In this document: positions 9,401-17,347 of the stretch, in pieces
Layout: each line of letters opens with the position of its first letter
Position numbering within the stretch: position 1 is the first letter of the stretch
Origin: Roseiarcus sp035656495
GTDB taxonomy: Bacteria; Pseudomonadota; Alphaproteobacteria; Rhizobiales; Beijerinckiaceae
DNA: 45,991 nucleotides
NCBI GenBank assembly: GCA_035656495.1
Contig: DASRSL010000263.1
Span: 1-45,991 of the forward strand
Direction: 5' to 3'
The notes under the pieces: generated by a model
Told to the model about the DNA's origin: nothing
Databases searched by the model: none
The model's input: the letters and a program-made list of their open reading frames with translations, nothing else
Position numbers and translations under genes: made by a program

Positions 9401-9692
9401 CCGAGGCGACGAAGTCTTTGAACTCGGCCAGAACGCCGTAATCCGGGCTTACATCCCGGTATTCCGAGATGTCATAGCCGTCGTCCTTTCGCGGAGAAGG
9501 GTAGAACGGCAGGAGCCACACCGTGTTGACGCCGAGGCCTTCGATATAGTCGAGCTTGGCGTTGAGGCCGGCGAAATCGCCGATCCCGTCGTTGTTGGCG
9601 TCAAAGAACGACTTAACATGCAGCTGGTAGATGACTGCGTCTTTGTACCAGAGGGTATCATGGGCCAATTGTGACCTCGGTCGCGTGACCAT
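6405..9692 (-). CDS. treS: trehalose synthase / maltokinase fusion protein
   Basis: 1095 residues. The ATG at 9692 is chosen because it lies 8 nt after the glgE stop with GAGGT upstream; the open frame to 9842 would overlap glgE. Residues about 1-550 are GH13 trehalose synthase, which interconverts trehalose and maltose: I-N-H-T-S-D near 111, G-L-R-L-D-A with nucleophile D211, L-A-E-A-N-Q with E253, R-N-H-D-E with D319. Residues from about 600 on are maltokinase (Mak/Pep2), ATP plus maltose giving maltose-1-phosphate: L-K-R-R-R-W-F-S-S-K near its start, H-G-D-F-H-L-G-Q near 940 and I-D-F-E-G-E-P near 960. The fusion channels trehalose to the GlgE substrate. Both halves look intact. Confidence 0.95.
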   Translation of the reverse strand: MVTRPRSQLAHDTLWYKDAVIYQLHVKSFFDANNDGIGDFAGLNAKLDYIEGLGVNTVWLLPFYPSPRKDDGYDISEYRDVSPDYGVLAEFKDFVASAHARGIRVITELVINHTSDQHPWFQRARNSPAKSAARNYYVWSDTDKRYAGTRTIFIDTEKSNWTWDPVANAYFWHRFYAHQPDLNFDNPRVLKEVLSTMRFWLDIGVDGLRLDAIPYLIEREGTSSENLPETHQILKRIRAELDARYGDRMLLAEANQWPEDAQLYFGDGDECHMAFHFPLMPRMYMAIAKEDRFPITDILRQTPEIPPNAQWAIFLRNHDELTLEMVTDAERDYLWNAYASDRRARINLGIRRRLAPLLEHDRRRIELMNALLLSMPGAPVIYYGDEIGMGDNIHLGDRDAVRTPMQWNEDRNGGFSRADPGSIVLPPVMDPLYGYAAVNVEAETKDQHSLLNWMRRMLLLRRNNRVFGRGALRFLYPGNRRILAYLREYEETTVLCVANLARTPQAVELDLADFAGRVPVEMTGPSPFPPVGRLTYLLTLPPYGFQWFELKGSSKEAPSWHDDPPEQLPEFQTLVVRESLRELLGERYAATILRDLLPSYLKRRRWFSSKNETITGVYIAYTVEVPSVREILLTEIEVHLGDRAERYLVPAGIAWEGSTPQALAQQLAMARVRRGRSVGYITDAFVLEALPRAIMTCLRERAVLATRDGEIRCLGEPGVDALPDFGDGAVRWLSAEQSNSSLILGNAAMIKLIRRVSPGVHPEAEMTRRLTVCGFANAAQLLGEIVRVDKKNVPHTLFIIQSNIPNQGDAWTWTLDNLRRALEDATLENDAASPSPNAFGPLNHFAGVVGRRLGQLHAALAADTDDPAFAPIIAGDELVSGWARDAANQIERGLKDLESEKSSLDPSLLTLADSILARAPDLMASMPKLAEAGRGSLAIRVHGDFHLGQILVSQSDAYIIDFEGEPLRPLDQRRNKTTPMRDVAGFLRSLDYAAASFSLPENDASPQPVRGRREGLLAQFRRETARAFLEAYWLAVKAAPQLGLGVAQAPLLNLMILEKASYEISYEAANRPKWLAIPLRGFAAIANRLKTRRLS

Positions 9693-9700
9693 CGCTGACC

Positions 9701-12700
9701 TCAACAAGCGCGCCAAATCGAAAAGGGCAGGTCTTCGGGATCGAGGCGGACCCGCTGGTGTTTGCCGGTCCACACGAGCTGACCTCCGCGCATCAGATCT
9801 TCGACCCGGAGGTCGCCGTGATCGGGCAGTCCGAATTTCCACAGGGGAAGCTCAATATCCGCCTCCTGCACGGCGAACGGATCGAGGTTGATTGCGACAA
9901 GAACCACGTTCTCGCGGCCGGGCGTCGCCTTTTCGAAGAAGAGAACATTGTCGTTCCCTGCGTGATGGAAGGAAACGCCGAGATGCGAGTGCAGCGCGGG
10001 ATTCGCGCGGCGAATGCGATTGAGCGCCGTTATCTCGGACACGATGTTTCCGGGTCGATTCCAATCCCACGCGCGGATTTCATACTTCTCGCTGTCCGCG
10101 TATTCCTTTTTTTGCGGGTCAGGCCGACCCTCGCAAACCTCAAAGCCGTTGTAGACGCCCCAGAGGCCGGACAGCGTAGCGGCCAAGGCGGCTCGGATAA
10201 GGTAGGCCGATCGGGGCGCGTTCTGCAGAAAGTCCGGATTGATATCAGGCGTGTTGACAAAGAAATGCGGTCGGAAGAAATCCCTCTGTGGCTCGTTGGT
10301 GAGTTCCATGAGGTAAGAGACGAGCTCTGACTTGGTGTTTCGCCAGGTGAAATAAGTATAGCTCTGAGAAAATCCGACTTTTGCGAGTCGATACATGACT
10401 TTTGGCCGGGTGAACGCCTCGGCCAGGAAGATGACCTCGGGATGGTCCCTGCGTATATCGTCGATGACCCACTGCCAGAAGGGAAACGGCTTGGTGTGGG
10501 GATTGTCGACCCGGAAGAGCGTGACACCCTTGCCGATCCAGAAGCGGATCGTGTCGCGAAGCGCGACCCACAACGAGAGTGTTCCGCCCTCCCCATAGAA
10601 GTCGAGATTGACGATGTCTTCGTATTTTTTCGGCGGGTTCTCGGCATAGCGGATCGTGCCGTCGGGCCGCCAAGTGAACCATTCCGGGTGCTGCCTGAGC
10701 CAAGGGTGATCCGGCGAGGCTTGAATGGCGAAATCAAGCGCGATTTCCAGATCCAGCTTTTGCGCCTCGGAAATGAGGCGATGGAAGTCCTCGAAAGCGC
10801 CAAGCGCAGGGTGAATCGCGTCATGGCCGCCCTCGTCGGAGCCGATCGCGTAGGGGCTTCCCGGATCGCCGGGGCCCGCCTTCAACGCATTGTTGCGCCC
10901 TTTCCGGTTTGTCTGTCCGATGGGATGGATTGGCGGGAAGTAGAGAACGTCGAAACCCATGTCTCGAATCGCCGGCAGCCGACCGATGACGTCAATGAAC
11001 GTGCCGTGACGGCGAGGATCGCCGCTCTGCGAGCGGGGGAAGAGCTCATACCAGCTCGCAAAACCGGCCCTCCGTCTTTCGGCGTCGATCGGGACGGGCG
11101 GATCGAGGCGCAACCGGAAGGCGCGCGCATCAGCCGCTGCGAAAGCCCTGGCCGTTTCCGCGGCCATCAGCATGGCCAGGCGACCCGGGTCGTCGGCGGC
11201 GCGGAGTCGATCGACGATTCGCTTGAGACGGGCTCCTGGTTCTCCCGAAGCCTGCTTGGCGGCGCGCTCAAGAAGGATTTGGCCTTCCTGCAATTCCAGC
11301 GCGATCGGCAGACCCGCGTCATGCTTCTTTTGAAGTTCGGCCCGATAGATCGCGAATTCGTCGCGCCAAGTCTCGATTGAGAACAGGTGGCGCCCGAGGC
11401 GTTCGAGAGGGATTTCGGCCGACCAGCGGTCGTTGCCGAGCGACGTCATGGGCTTCTCGCGCCATTCGGAGTTGTCGGCGGCGCGCCAGAGAAGCGCGAC
11501 CGAGATCGGGTCGTGCCCTTCGCCGTAGACGTCCGCTTCGATGCGGGCCGCCTCGCCGACAATTCTCTTCGCCGGACATCGCCCGCCGTCCACACTCGGC
11601 GTGACGCGCTCGATGACGAGACGCGGCGCGGCCACGGCGCGCTCGGGGTCGATGGGAGATTGGTCGAGAGGTTGAATGGGAGCGCCGCGCCGTCCCTCGA
11701 AGATGAGCACCTCGAGGGGACGCAGGGCGACCGCCCGGTCCGGCGTCAGATTGGGCTCGGAACGAAGCGCGTCTCGCAAAGGCAAGTATTCCCCAACCTC
11801 GCAGCAGATCGAGGAAGCGCGCACGGCGAGGTCGCGATCGGCAGCGGGGTTGGCGAGAACGACTCTTATCCTGGATTTGTCTTCGGAATCGCGCGCGGCG
11901 GCCAGCCCTTTCGCGGTCACGGGCCAGATCGGGCCCACAGATGAGCGTTCGAATAGTTGAGCCTGACTCGAAATAAACGCATTGGCGGCCGCGATGTCTT
12001 CGCTGAGATCGAACAAACGGTCCGCGGCGAGTCGCAGCCAGGATTTCGTCGAGCGCCGCAGGGAATCGAACTGATCATCGACACCATATTCAAAGCCCAT
12101 CGGAAGGATGACGCCGTCGCCGAGCGCGGCCGACAGCCAGAGGAGGAACCGCGAGCGTCTCTCGAGGGTCGCCGCGTCCCAGTTCGCCCTTTCCAGCTTC
12201 TCCCTGGACGACTCGCCGGGAGAGAGGACAACGTTCCCGAAGACCTCGGAGGCCTTGGCGAGCAGGGAAAATTGTCGCGCCTCAAAGAGGCTGACGACGG
12301 GCAGGAACGCTCCTGCGAAGCCCGCCCCTTCGAAGTCCAAGACGGAACCGAGACGGGTGAGGCGCACCCAAATGTGGATGGTATGGTCCGTGGGGCTTCG
12401 ACCGCCGCGGCCGGTGAGAACGGACCATATCCAGGTCGGCGTCTTTGGCCCGGCCGCGCAGGCAAACCCGGCCACTCCTCGTCTCTCGAGCTCAGACAGC
12501 CGCCGTCGGAGGTCCTCGAGCCAAATCAAGGCTCTCGTTTCGTCGAAGAATGGTATGGGTAGATTCTGCCGGTCGGCCGGAGAGACGCGAGGATCGCGTA
12601 GACTCAGACTGCTTTCGGAGAGACCAAGTTTTGCGGCCTCGGGGGCGCCGGCTGGAACGGACGCAACAGGAACCTCGACGAAGACTTTGAGCGATCGATC

Positions 12701-12976
12701 GATCGCGAGGCCGACGAGCTCCGACAGGTCAAGGTCGGCGGCGATCTGATCATTGAAAATATTCTGGTGAGGAAGAGACAGTACGATCGCGTCGAAGCCA
12801 AGTCCGACACGTTCTGCGAGAATGGATGTCCAATCCGCCAGGCTTTGCAGTGCGGAAGCCTGAATAGCGTACACACGACGTGTCCGCGTTTCTGGTCCAG
12901 CGCCCATTTTACAAGCCGTGCCCGCACCCCGCATGGAAAACATATGTTTGTTGGGGGCTTTTTGTTCCAGCGCCAC
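9701..12976 (-). CDS. glgE: alpha-1,4-glucan:maltose-1-phosphate maltosyltransferase, long form
   Basis: 1091 residues if the GTG at 12976 is used. ATGs at 12943, 12934 and 12907 are alternatives, and no convincing ribosome site separates them. The last ~650 residues are canonical GlgE, which transfers maltose from maltose-1-phosphate onto alpha-glucan. Seen: N-terminal dimer/beta region; Y-F-P-P-I-H-P-I-G; D-F-A-I-Q-A-S-P-D-H-P-W; F-R-V-D-N-P-H-T-K-P with the nucleophile Asp near 824; F-L-A-E-A-F-T-R-P; and F-F-V-N-T-P-D-I-N. The first ~430 residues are an extra region with worn GH13-like pieces. Actinobacterial GlgE is about 660-700 long and lacks it. It heads the operon glgE, treS-mak, glgB. 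Confidence 0.94.
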   Translation of the reverse strand: MALEQKAPNKHMFSMRGAGTACKMGAGPETRTRRVYAIQASALQSLADWTSILAERVGLGFDAIVLSLPHQNIFNDQIAADLDLSELVGLAIDRSLKVFVEVPVASVPAGAPEAAKLGLSESSLSLRDPRVSPADRQNLPIPFFDETRALIWLEDLRRRLSELERRGVAGFACAAGPKTPTWIWSVLTGRGGRSPTDHTIHIWVRLTRLGSVLDFEGAGFAGAFLPVVSLFEARQFSLLAKASEVFGNVVLSPGESSREKLERANWDAATLERRSRFLLWLSAALGDGVILPMGFEYGVDDQFDSLRRSTKSWLRLAADRLFDLSEDIAAANAFISSQAQLFERSSVGPIWPVTAKGLAAARDSEDKSRIRVVLANPAADRDLAVRASSICCEVGEYLPLRDALRSEPNLTPDRAVALRPLEVLIFEGRRGAPIQPLDQSPIDPERAVAAPRLVIERVTPSVDGGRCPAKRIVGEAARIEADVYGEGHDPISVALLWRAADNSEWREKPMTSLGNDRWSAEIPLERLGRHLFSIETWRDEFAIYRAELQKKHDAGLPIALELQEGQILLERAAKQASGEPGARLKRIVDRLRAADDPGRLAMLMAAETARAFAAADARAFRLRLDPPVPIDAERRRAGFASWYELFPRSQSGDPRRHGTFIDVIGRLPAIRDMGFDVLYFPPIHPIGQTNRKGRNNALKAGPGDPGSPYAIGSDEGGHDAIHPALGAFEDFHRLISEAQKLDLEIALDFAIQASPDHPWLRQHPEWFTWRPDGTIRYAENPPKKYEDIVNLDFYGEGGTLSLWVALRDTIRFWIGKGVTLFRVDNPHTKPFPFWQWVIDDIRRDHPEVIFLAEAFTRPKVMYRLAKVGFSQSYTYFTWRNTKSELVSYLMELTNEPQRDFFRPHFFVNTPDINPDFLQNAPRSAYLIRAALAATLSGLWGVYNGFEVCEGRPDPQKKEYADSEKYEIRAWDWNRPGNIVSEITALNRIRRANPALHSHLGVSFHHAGNDNVLFFEKATPGRENVVLVAINLDPFAVQEADIELPLWKFGLPDHGDLRVEDLMRGGQLVWTGKHQRVRLDPEDLPFSIWRAC

Positions 12977-13161
12977 GTGTCCGGCGGTCGACGTCGCGCA
13001 ATAGCCGTCGCATTCCGATTGAGCCAGGCAGCGAGATCGTCCCTGTTCTCAGCCTCGGCCGGCGTGAGGACGAAGGCGGTGGTCTTTTGAGCGGGCGCTC
13101 TGCCTGCTTCACATTCCTCGGCGCCCAGAGTGAAATGTGTTCCGACCTTTGAGACGCCCGG

Positions 13162-14925
13162 ATGAAGATCGCCACTTTCAACATCAACAACATCAGACGC
13201 CGCCTGACGAACCTCACCGAGTGGCTTCGCGAAGCCGAGCCCGATGTCGTCTGTTTGCAGGAAATCAAGGCCAGCGACGCCGAGTTTCCGGCGGAAGCCG
13301 TTGGCAAAGCAGGTTATAAGGCGGTATGGCGCGGCGAGAGGAGCTGGAACGGGGTGGCGATCCTGTCTCGCTGGACGCCGGTGCTCACGCGCATGGAATT
13401 GCCGGGCGACGCCGCAGACAAGCAGAGCCGCTACCTGGAGGCGGCCGTCAATGGCGTGCTCGTCGCATCGATCTATGCGCCCAACGGGAACCCTCAGCCG
13501 GGCCCCAAATTCGATTACAAGCTCGCCTGGCTCGAGCGCCTGGCGGCTCATGCGGCCGAGCTCCTCGCCACGGGGGCGCCCATCGCGCTGGCGGGCGACG
13601 CCAACGTCGTCCCGACGGATCTCGACATCTATCCGACGAAATCCTGGAATCGCGACGCCCTGCTGCAGCCCGAAAGCCGCGCGGCTTATCAGCGCCTCCT
13701 GTCGCAAGGGTGGACCGACGCCGTCCGGACGCTCCATCCCAAAGAGCCGATGTACACGTTCTGGGATTACAAGCGGAACCGTTGGCAACGCGATGCCGGC
13801 CTGCGCCTCGACCACATTCTGCTCAGTCCCGCGCTCAAGGAGCGCCTGCAGGAGGTCGGCGTCGACCGTGAGACACGGGGAAAAGAGGGCGCGAGCGATC
13901 ACGCGCCGGTCTGGGTCAGACTTCGCGACCCGACAAGACGCCGGACCGTACCCTCTCGAAATGCGAGAACGCCCGGCGCGCCTCCTCCAATCCTTTGGAG
14001 TCAATCGGAGCGACCGACGCGTCCAGCTGGCGATCAAGCTACGCGCCCAGGTCGGTTGCAAGCGGCGAGCTCCGCGAAGCGGAAGGTCGCTCGCGCTCCA
14101 TTGCTCGCGATCGACGGCGACTCCTTCGCGCATCGGTCGTACCACGCTTTGCCGAAGACGATCCGCCGGAGCGACGGCAAGGGCGCCGGAGCGATCCTCG
14201 GCTTCGCCAACATTCTGTTGCGCCTGTACGCCGACGAGCATCCCCGTGCGGTCGTTGTCGCCTGGGACACCCTGGAGGCGCCGACCAGGCGCCACGAGCT
14301 CTTTCCCGCCTATCAAAGCGGACGAGAGTTCGACGATGAATTGATCGAGCAGTTGAAGGCGCTGCCTGAGCTTGTCGCAGCCTGCGGGTTCGCCAACGCC
14401 AAGGCCAGAGGGTTCGAGGCGGACGACTTTCTCGCCGCCGCAGTTTCCGCCGAGGAACGCGCGGGCGGCGCGGCGCGAGTCGCAAGCGGAGATCGGGACG
14501 CGTTTCAGCTCGCCTCGCCGAGTACGACAATCCTCTATCCCTTGCGAGCCGGCGAAATCGCGCGCATCGGCCCCGAAGAGGTCCGCAAGCGGTATGGCGT
14601 CGATCCGGAACAAGTGCCGGATTTCATCGCGCTTCGCGGCGACCCTTCCGACAGGCTGCCCGGCGCCGTCGGGGTCGGCCCGAAACGCGCCGCGGATCTG
14701 GTGCGACGTTACGAGACGCTCGACGGCGTCCTTGCCGCCGGCTTCTTCCCCACTCAGGCGCCGATGCTTCGCCTCTTTCGATCGATCGCCACAATGGATG
14801 CGTCGGCGCCGCTCCCCTCGTTGGCCGACCAGACGCCAACGTGGGCCTCCGCGTCTGAGCTTGCGCGGAATTGGGGACTCAAACAATTGGCCGACCGTTT
14901 GGCGGAAAAGGCGCAAGGCGCCTGA
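13162..14925 (+). CDS. xth: exonuclease III / 5'-nuclease (FEN-like) fusion protein
   Basis: 587 residues in one uninterrupted frame. Residues 1-258 are an ExoIII/AP endonuclease with Q-E-I-K (E34), Y-A-P-N-G-N near 105, G-D-A-N-V-V (D146, N148) and S-D-H-A-P-V (D246, H247). Residues about 259-313 are an Arg/Pro/Ala-rich linker. Residues 314-587 resemble stand-alone Pol I-type 5'-3' exonucleases: A-I-D-G-D-S (D318, D320), E-A-D-D-F (D421, D422), S-G-D-R-D-A-F (D444, D446) and an H3TH segment G-D-P-S-D-R-L-P-G-A-V-G-V-G-P-K. It is predicted to join abasic-site cleavage with flap removal in base excision repair. The gene is divergent from glgE. A separate start at the TTG at 14101 is the alternative, but no stop separates the halves. 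Confidence 0.88.
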   Translation: MKIATFNINNIRRRLTNLTEWLREAEPDVVCLQEIKASDAEFPAEAVGKAGYKAVWRGERSWNGVAILSRWTPVLTRMELPGDAADKQSRYLEAAVNGVLVASIYAPNGNPQPGPKFDYKLAWLERLAAHAAELLATGAPIALAGDANVVPTDLDIYPTKSWNRDALLQPESRAAYQRLLSQGWTDAVRTLHPKEPMYTFWDYKRNRWQRDAGLRLDHILLSPALKERLQEVGVDRETRGKEGASDHAPVWVRLRDPTRRRTVPSRNARTPGAPPPILWSQSERPTRPAGDQATRPGRLQAASSAKRKVARAPLLAIDGDSFAHRSYHALPKTIRRSDGKGAGAILGFANILLRLYADEHPRAVVVAWDTLEAPTRRHELFPAYQSGREFDDELIEQLKALPELVAACGFANAKARGFEADDFLAAAVSAEERAGGAARVASGDRDAFQLASPSTTILYPLRAGEIARIGPEEVRKRYGVDPEQVPDFIALRGDPSDRLPGAVGVGPKRAADLVRRYETLDGVLAAGFFPTQAPMLRLFRSIATMDASAPLPSLADQTPTWASASELARNWGLKQLADRLAEKAQGA

Positions 14926-15095
14926 TGCAGGCGTGACGGCCAGAGCTTCATCCCGGGCTCATCGTCTGGCGGGTCCTGTAGCCGCGTTCCATAGCCCGTC
15001 GATGGACGGTCGTCCTTCCGAACGCCCTAGGAAGCGCGGCGGCGCGGTCAGCGACCGCGCAGGCCGCCGGTCCAAGCCCCGATGGGAGAGGGCTT

Positions 15096-16130
15096 CTACC
15101 CCCCGAGCTCCGCCGAGCGCGCCCAGAGGTTGACCCCGGCGTCGACTGCGTAGCGGTCGATCTCGGCGAGCTCTTCGGCGGTGAAGTCGGGCTTGTCGAG
15201 CGCCTCGACGCTGTCCGTGACCTGCTCGGGGCGGCTCGCGCCGATCAGCGCGCTGGTCACGCGCCTGTCGCGCAGCGCCCAGGCGAGCGCCATCTGGGCG
15301 AGCGACTGGCCGCGGCGCCTGGCGATCTCGTTCAGCCGGCGCACGCGGCCGATGGCGCCGGGCGTGAGAAACTTCGGATCGAAGAAATGGGACTTGGCCG
15401 CGCGGCTGTCGGCGGGAACGCCGTCCAGATACTTGTCCGTCAGCATCCCCTGGGCCAGCGGCGAGAAGACGATGGCGCCGATCCCCTCCGCTTCCAGAGC
15501 ACCGAGCAGACCGTCGGCCTCGATCCAGCGGTTGACCATCGAATAGCTCGGCTGGTGGATGAGGCAAGGCGTGCCGAGCCGCTTCAGGATCGCCGCGGCC
15601 TCCTTGGTGCGGCGCGAATTGTAGGAGGAAATTCCCACGTAGAGGGCCTTGCCCCGGCGGACGACGGCGTCGAGCGCGCCCATCGTCTCCTCGAGCGGCG
15701 TCTCGGGATCGAAGCGGTGGGAATAGAAGATGTCGACATAATCGAGCCCCAAGCGCTTGAGGCTCTGGTCGAGGCTGGCGACGAGATACTTGCGCCCGCC
15801 CCACTCGCCGTAGGGACCTTTCCACATGTCGTAGCCCGCCTTGGTCGAGATCACGAGCTCGTCGCGCAAGCCCCGGAAGTCGCTGCGGAGGATGTCGCCG
15901 AAGGCGATCTCCGCCGAGCCGGGCGGGGGACCATAATTGTTGGCGAGGTCGAAATGGGTGACGCCGAGGTCGAGCGCCGTGCGGCAGATCGCCCGCATCG
16001 AATCCAGCGACTTGTCGAAGCCGAAATTGTGCCACAAGCCGAGCGAGATCGCCGGCAATTTGAGGCCGCTGCGGCCGCAGCGGTTGTAGGTCATCGTGTC
16101 GTAGCGGTTCGGCGAGGGGATGTAAGTCAC
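15096..16130 (-). CDS. gpr: aldo/keto reductase, YghZ (L-glyceraldehyde-3-phosphate reductase) type
   Basis: 344 residues; E. coli YghZ/Gpr has 346. The start is a GTG at 16130 with GAGGAAA about 7 nt upstream. The NADPH-dependent (beta/alpha)8 barrel is shown by D-L-A-N-N-Y-G-P-P-P-G-S-A-E near 62 (Asp and Tyr of the tetrad), S-T-K-A-G-Y (Lys), Y-S-H-R-F-D (His), G-I-S-S-Y-N-S and G-A-S-R-P-E-Q-V for the cofactor. The P-P-G-S-A-E, M-W-x-G-P-Y-G and S-L-D-Q-S-L-K-R-L blocks are characteristic of the YghZ branch, whose members reduce glyceraldehyde 3-phosphate and methylglyoxal. Divergent from a VOC gene of the neighbouring stress cluster, which fits aldehyde removal. Confidence 0.9.
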   Translation of the reverse strand: MTYIPSPNRYDTMTYNRCGRSGLKLPAISLGLWHNFGFDKSLDSMRAICRTALDLGVTHFDLANNYGPPPGSAEIAFGDILRSDFRGLRDELVISTKAGYDMWKGPYGEWGGRKYLVASLDQSLKRLGLDYVDIFYSHRFDPETPLEETMGALDAVVRRGKALYVGISSYNSRRTKEAAAILKRLGTPCLIHQPSYSMVNRWIEADGLLGALEAEGIGAIVFSPLAQGMLTDKYLDGVPADSRAAKSHFFDPKFLTPGAIGRVRRLNEIARRRGQSLAQMALAWALRDRRVTSALIGASRPEQVTDSVEALDKPDFTAEELAEIDRYAVDAGVNLWARSAELGG

Positions 16131-16478
16131 GAGATTTCCTCACGGAGCCTTCGCGGCGGCGCGTCTCTCGTTCGTCTTTATCCGACCTCGCGGACGCGAA
16201 CAACCGCTGAGCGATGGCGTTCTGGAAGGCGGCGTCAGACGACCGATCCATTCGGGCCGACGCAGCATCGCTTCCAGCCGGCCGACGTGGCTCGCTCGCT
16301 CCCGCCGACGCTGGCCAGAGCGGCGCACTTTGTGCCGGTCTCGTCATAAGAGAGGACACGGACGTCGATAAATCCTACTCTCGGGGCCCGGGCGTGGTCC
16401 CGCGGGCAGGTCTGCCGTCTTAATCTTTTCACTCCGGCACGCTAACCTCTCCCCGCCAACCTCGAGGAACTGCGCCTC
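16131..16478. other. 348-bp intergenic region between divergent AKR and VOC genes
   Basis: It must hold the promoters of both flanking genes. I see no coherent ORF, no clear paired -35/-10, and no copy of the TACCAA-N4-TTGGTA operator found before the TetR gene. Confidence 0.5.
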
Positions 16479-17252
16479 ATGTCCACGCCAATCGGGAAAT
16501 TCGTCTGGTACGAATATATGGGCGACGACCTCAAGGCGGCGGTCGATTTCTATTCCCACCTCCTCGGCTGGACGACGCAGGACGCCGGCATGCCGGACCT
16601 CGAATATCAAGTGGTTTCGGCCGCCGGCGCGCCGATCGCAGGAATGATGACCATTCCCGCCGACGCGAGGGCGATGGGGGCGAAGCCCTCATGGGCGGGC
16701 TACATTTGGGTCGAAGACGTCGACTCCGCGTTGCCGAAGCTGATGGCGGCGGGGGGAAAGGTGTTCAAGGCGCCTTCCGACATTCCCGGCATCGGCCGCT
16801 TCGCCGTGGTCGCCGACCCCTACGGCGGAACCTTCATGCTTTTCCACGACTCGGACGGCAATCCGCCGCCGCCCGCCGCACCGGGCGCGCCTGGCACGGT
16901 CGGGTGGCGCGAGCTGCACGCCGACGACGGCGCCAGGGCCTTCGCCTTCTATTCGGATTTCTTCGGCTGGAACAAGGAGGGCGAGTTCGACATGGGGCCG
17001 ATCGGCGTCTACCACCTGTTCAACACCCGCCATGGCGAGCACGGCGGCGTCATGACCCGCACGGCCCAGACGCAGGCGGCGTTCTGGCTCTACTACTTCA
17101 ACGTCGAGGCCGCGGACGCGGCGGCGGGTCGGATCACGGCGCTCGGCGGCCGGATCATCAACGGTCCGCAGGAGGTTCCCGGCGGGCAATGGATCGTGCA
17201 GGCGCACGACCCGCAGGGCGCGATGTTCGCCGCGGTGGCGCCGAAGCGATGA
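16479..17252 (+). CDS. tandem VOC (glyoxalase/bleomycin-resistance superfamily) protein 1
   Basis: 257 residues made of two VOC modules, roughly 1-125 and 135-257, joined by a Pro-rich linker (N-P-P-P-P-A-A-P-G-A-P-G). Each module has the family pattern: F-V-W-Y-E then A-V-D-F-Y-S-H-L-L-G-W and D-P-Y-G-G-T-F in the first; W-R-E-L-H then A-F-A-F-Y-S-D-F-F-G-W and D-P-Q-G-A-M-F in the second. Tandem VOC proteins of this type are annotated as glyoxalase-like or extradiol-dioxygenase-like, and substrates are rarely known. It is a clear paralogue of the protein at 18034, sharing the E-V-P-G-G-x-W-I-x-Q ending. The ATG at 16479 follows C-G-A-G-G-A-A. Confidence 0.85.
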   Translation: MSTPIGKFVWYEYMGDDLKAAVDFYSHLLGWTTQDAGMPDLEYQVVSAAGAPIAGMMTIPADARAMGAKPSWAGYIWVEDVDSALPKLMAAGGKVFKAPSDIPGIGRFAVVADPYGGTFMLFHDSDGNPPPPAAPGAPGTVGWRELHADDGARAFAFYSDFFGWNKEGEFDMGPIGVYHLFNTRHGEHGGVMTRTAQTQAAFWLYYFNVEAADAAAGRITALGGRIINGPQEVPGGQWIVQAHDPQGAMFAAVAPKR

Positions 17253-17311
17253 CAGTCTTCGCCTGCCTCGGAGCGCTGCAAGATCGCGGGACAACCGGCT
17301 CCCAAAGCGGC

Positions 17312-17340
17312 TTGACAACATACCAACTGGTTGGTACGAG
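17312..17340 (+). promoter_or_regulatory. tetR promoter with embedded operator
   Basis: A consensus -35 TTGACA at 17312-17317 is followed after 17 nt by a weak -10 TACGAG at 17335-17340. Between them and overlapping the -10 lies the inverted repeat TACCAA-CTGG-TTGGTA at 17321-17336. An operator in this position blocks RNA polymerase, as expected for TetR autorepression. Transcription would begin about at the ATG at 17348, so the message may be leaderless. Confidence 0.75.
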
Positions 17341-17347
17341 ATCCGGC

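Noticed and set aside
12604..14916. 770-codon minus-strand ORF
   Set aside because: Antisense to glgE's start region and the ExoIII/5'-nuclease gene; Arg-rich, no domain, a GC-bias shadow.
14959..16359. 466-codon minus-strand ORF overlapping the aldo/keto reductase
   Set aside because: Another frame of the reductase gene; R/G/P-rich with no motif, while the reductase frame has the full catalytic set.
17321..17336. Operator taken as a perfect 16-bp palindrome
   Set aside because: Only the outer 6-bp arms are perfect; the central CTGG is not self-complementary.
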